DNA of 64,000 bases from Rhodovulum sp. P5 (GTDB lineage: Bacteria > Pseudomonadota > Alphaproteobacteria > Rhodobacterales > Rhodobacteraceae). Positions 62,655 to 64,000 of the stretch are shown here, piece after piece. A program made the position numbers and the translations under genes. The DNA is taken from the NCBI RefSeq assembly GCF_002079305.1, contig NZ_CP015039.1, positions 827,501 to 891,500 on the forward strand, given 5' to 3'. Below the pieces are notes generated by a model. That model searched no databases. It was not told the origin of the DNA and worked only from the letters and a program-made list of their open reading frames with translations. How positions within the stretch are numbered: the first letter of the stretch is position 1; each line of letters opens with the position of its first letter.

Positions 62655-63311
62655 TTAGCCTTTGGCCAGGGTCTTGGCTTGCTCGACCCAGCCCTCTTTC
62701 TCGATCTTGCCCTTCAGGCCCAACCGGTTGTCCATGGCGATGACCTGCTCCGGCGTCCAGCCTGCGATTTGGGCGAAGCTCTTGATGCCCACTTCGTGCA
62801 TCTTCTTCTCCATCGCGGGGCCGACACCGGTCAGCTTTTTCAGGTCGTCGCCAGCCGGGGCCGCAGCCGCCGCAGGGGCTTCGGACTTGGGCTCTGCCGT
62901 CGGCGCCGCGGCCTTGGGCGCGGCTGCTTTCGGGGCGGCCGCCGCAACAGCGGCACCCGAAACGCTGCCCGCACCGATGGCGGCCTTCACGCCGGTCTTG
63001 TCGCCGCCGGTTTCCAGCAGGTCGGTCACGCGCAGCAGCGTCAGTTGCTGGCGGTGGCCCTTGCGGCGCTGCGAGCTGTGCTTGCGGCGACGCTTGACGT
63101 AGTGGATGACCTTGTCACCCTTGATCTGGTCGATCACCTCGGCCTGGACGGCCGCACCGGCGACGGTCGGCATGCCGACCTGGGACCCGATCATCAGAAT
63201 CTCGTTGAATTGCACCGTTTCACCGGCATCGGCGGCCAGCTTTTCGACGCGCAGCACGTCGCCCGACTGGACCTTGTACTGCTTGCCACCGGTTTTGAGG
63301 ACCGCGAACAT
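62655..63311 (-). CDS. rplU: 50S ribosomal protein L21 with C-terminal helix-hairpin-helix extension
   Basis: 218 aa from ATG 63311; ordinary L21 is about 103 aa. Core: MFAVLKTGGKQYKVQSGDVL, VIHYVKRRRKHSSQRRKGHR. From about residue 105 an Ala/Pro/Lys linker (KAAAPKAAAPTAEPKSEAPA) leads to a helix-hairpin-helix domain: LKKLTGVGPAMEKKMHEVGI and FAQIAGWTPEQV. Alphaproteobacterial L21 often carries this extension; its function is unknown. Confidence 0.95.
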   Translation of the reverse strand: MFAVLKTGGKQYKVQSGDVLRVEKLAADAGETVQFNEILMIGSQVGMPTVAGAAVQAEVIDQIKGDKVIHYVKRRRKHSSQRRKGHRQQLTLLRVTDLLETGGDKTGVKAAIGAGSVSGAAVAAAAPKAAAPKAAAPTAEPKSEAPAAAAAPAGDDLKKLTGVGPAMEKKMHEVGIKSFAQIAGWTPEQVIAMDNRLGLKGKIEKEGWVEQAKTLAKG

Positions 63312-63456
63312 GGGCCTTCTTCCTTTTCTCTCTTCCGCGTCCTTCGGCCCCGCCTGACTGGCGGCGTTCATGGCATCTGCGCCTTCGGACAGCGCGCCCC
63401 GCAAGGGACGGCATCAACAACAATGGCCCGAAGCGTCCGCCCGGGCCGGAGACGTG

Positions 63457-63485
63457 CGTATGTTCGATTTTCCGCGACAAGTCAA
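63457..63485 (-). promoter_or_regulatory. promoter of rplU-rpmA
   Basis: On the minus strand TTGACT (63480-63485), a 17-base spacer and CATACG (63457-63462). Transcription would start near 63450, giving a leader of about 140 bases before rplU. Confidence 0.5.
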
Positions 63486-63497
63486 GCCTTGCGGCGG

Positions 63498-64000
63498 TCA
63501 GATATCCTCCCCCGCGAGGAAAAGCGCCGCAGCCATGCCCAGTTCGCGCGAGATATCGGTAAAGACCAGATCGAAGCCCGCGAAAAGGGCCGTGTTCAGC
63601 GCCTGCCCGGCATCGGTCTGCGACAGCGCGATATAGCTTTCAAGGGCGCTGTCGGGCAGCGGATCATAGGCCATGGCGAGATAGGCGAACAGCCATGTCT
63701 GCATCTCGTCCCGGATCTCGGGCGCCTGGCTGGCCACGTCGATCAGCATGTCTTCCTCGGTGAAATCGCCGTCGAAGGCGCCCCCGCGGGACAGGCCGGT
63801 ATAGAAGGCAAAGTTGGCGTTCAGCGCACTGACCACATTGGCCTCGACCAAGCCGTTGGCGGCCTCGAACCTGTCCAAAAGCGCAAGCCGCGGGTTTCCG
63901 TTGCTTTGCATCGCTTCCAGCCGCGCACGGCTTGCGGCCTCCACATCGGGCAACAGCAGCGCGCGGCGAGCCGACAGTTCAAGGCGGATGATCCGCGCGC
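63498..64000 (-). CDS. DUF2059-like protein, N-terminus outside the window
   Basis: The open frame continues past the right edge with no start in view, so only the C-terminal 167 codons are seen. The TTG at 63953 is internal and not the likely start. Helical sequence: ANFAFYTGLSRGGAFDGDFT, YLAMAYDPLPDSALESYIAL and FTDISRELGMAAALFLAGED. The arrangement of the last helices resembles DUF2059 proteins, usually exported. Assignment is tentative. Confidence 0.7.
   Translation of the reverse strand, partial: ARIIRLELSARRALLLPDVEAASRARLEAMQSNGNPRLALLDRFEAANGLVEANVVSALNANFAFYTGLSRGGAFDGDFTEEDMLIDVASQAPEIRDEMQTWLFAYLAMAYDPLPDSALESYIALSQTDAGQALNTALFAGFDLVFTDISRELGMAAALFLAGEDI

Overview
The window is high-GC DNA with the gene content of an alphaproteobacterium of the order Rhodobacterales (Roseobacter/Paracoccus relatives). 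This rests on the XoxF/GSH formaldehyde pathway with an FlhSR-like regulator pair, a ChpT phosphotransferase, OlsBA ornithine-lipid genes, VPLPA-CTERM proteins and an L21 protein with a long C-terminal tail. No species can be named. I saw no tRNA, rRNA, CRISPR array, insertion sequence or prophage.

Region 1 (1-30 kb) is a one-carbon and quinoprotein island. A minus-strand operon (5.4 kb to the left edge) encodes the parts of a Ped/Lut-type ABC system, associated elsewhere with lanthanide uptake. A complete second ABC importer of NitT/TauT type is inserted inside it. To the right lie exported accessory proteins (DUF3280-like, SRPBCC, YVTN propeller, two SoxYZ fusion carriers, a Cys-Trp rhodanese-like protein and a zinc metallohydrolase). 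Among them is the core: xoxF (lanthanide-type methanol dehydrogenase with the D-x-D signature), xoxG (cytochrome c), xoxJ, adhI (GSH-dependent formaldehyde dehydrogenase) and fghA. A LuxR-type regulator, a frameshifted FIST protein, a hybrid kinase and two small exported proteins follow. pqqABCDE supplies the cofactor and sits directly downstream of an OmpR-type two-component pair. An NDH-2-like dehydrogenase fused to a cyclic-nucleotide-binding domain ends the island. Inferred flow: PQQ and a lanthanide load XoxF in the periplasm, electrons leave through XoxG, and formaldehyde is oxidised to formate through the glutathione adduct.

Region 2 (30-36 kb) holds a VPLPA-CTERM protein, a sugar ABC importer (binding protein, two permeases, ATPase) and an L,D-transpeptidase.

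Region 3 (36-64 kb) is mostly housekeeping: aroK-aroB, a small membrane protein, a 508-aa exported protein, xerD, a CorC/HlyC-type protein, rplM-rpsI, a second VPLPA-CTERM protein, speD, an ArsR-type regulator, speE, a thioesterase and an ECHDC3-like crotonase. A run of three tiny related membrane proteins follows. After it come an M32 carboxypeptidase, a CtaA-family protein lacking its N-terminal heme-site residues, a TrmJ-type methyltransferase, a ThiE-like protein, olsBA, DUF3553, chpT, proBA, obgE, two GNAT acetyltransferases, rplU-rpmA and a partial gene at the right edge.

Many genes overlap by ATGA or GTGA, so translational coupling is the rule. Start codons were chosen from ribosome-binding sites and signal peptides, and several differ from the longest open frame.
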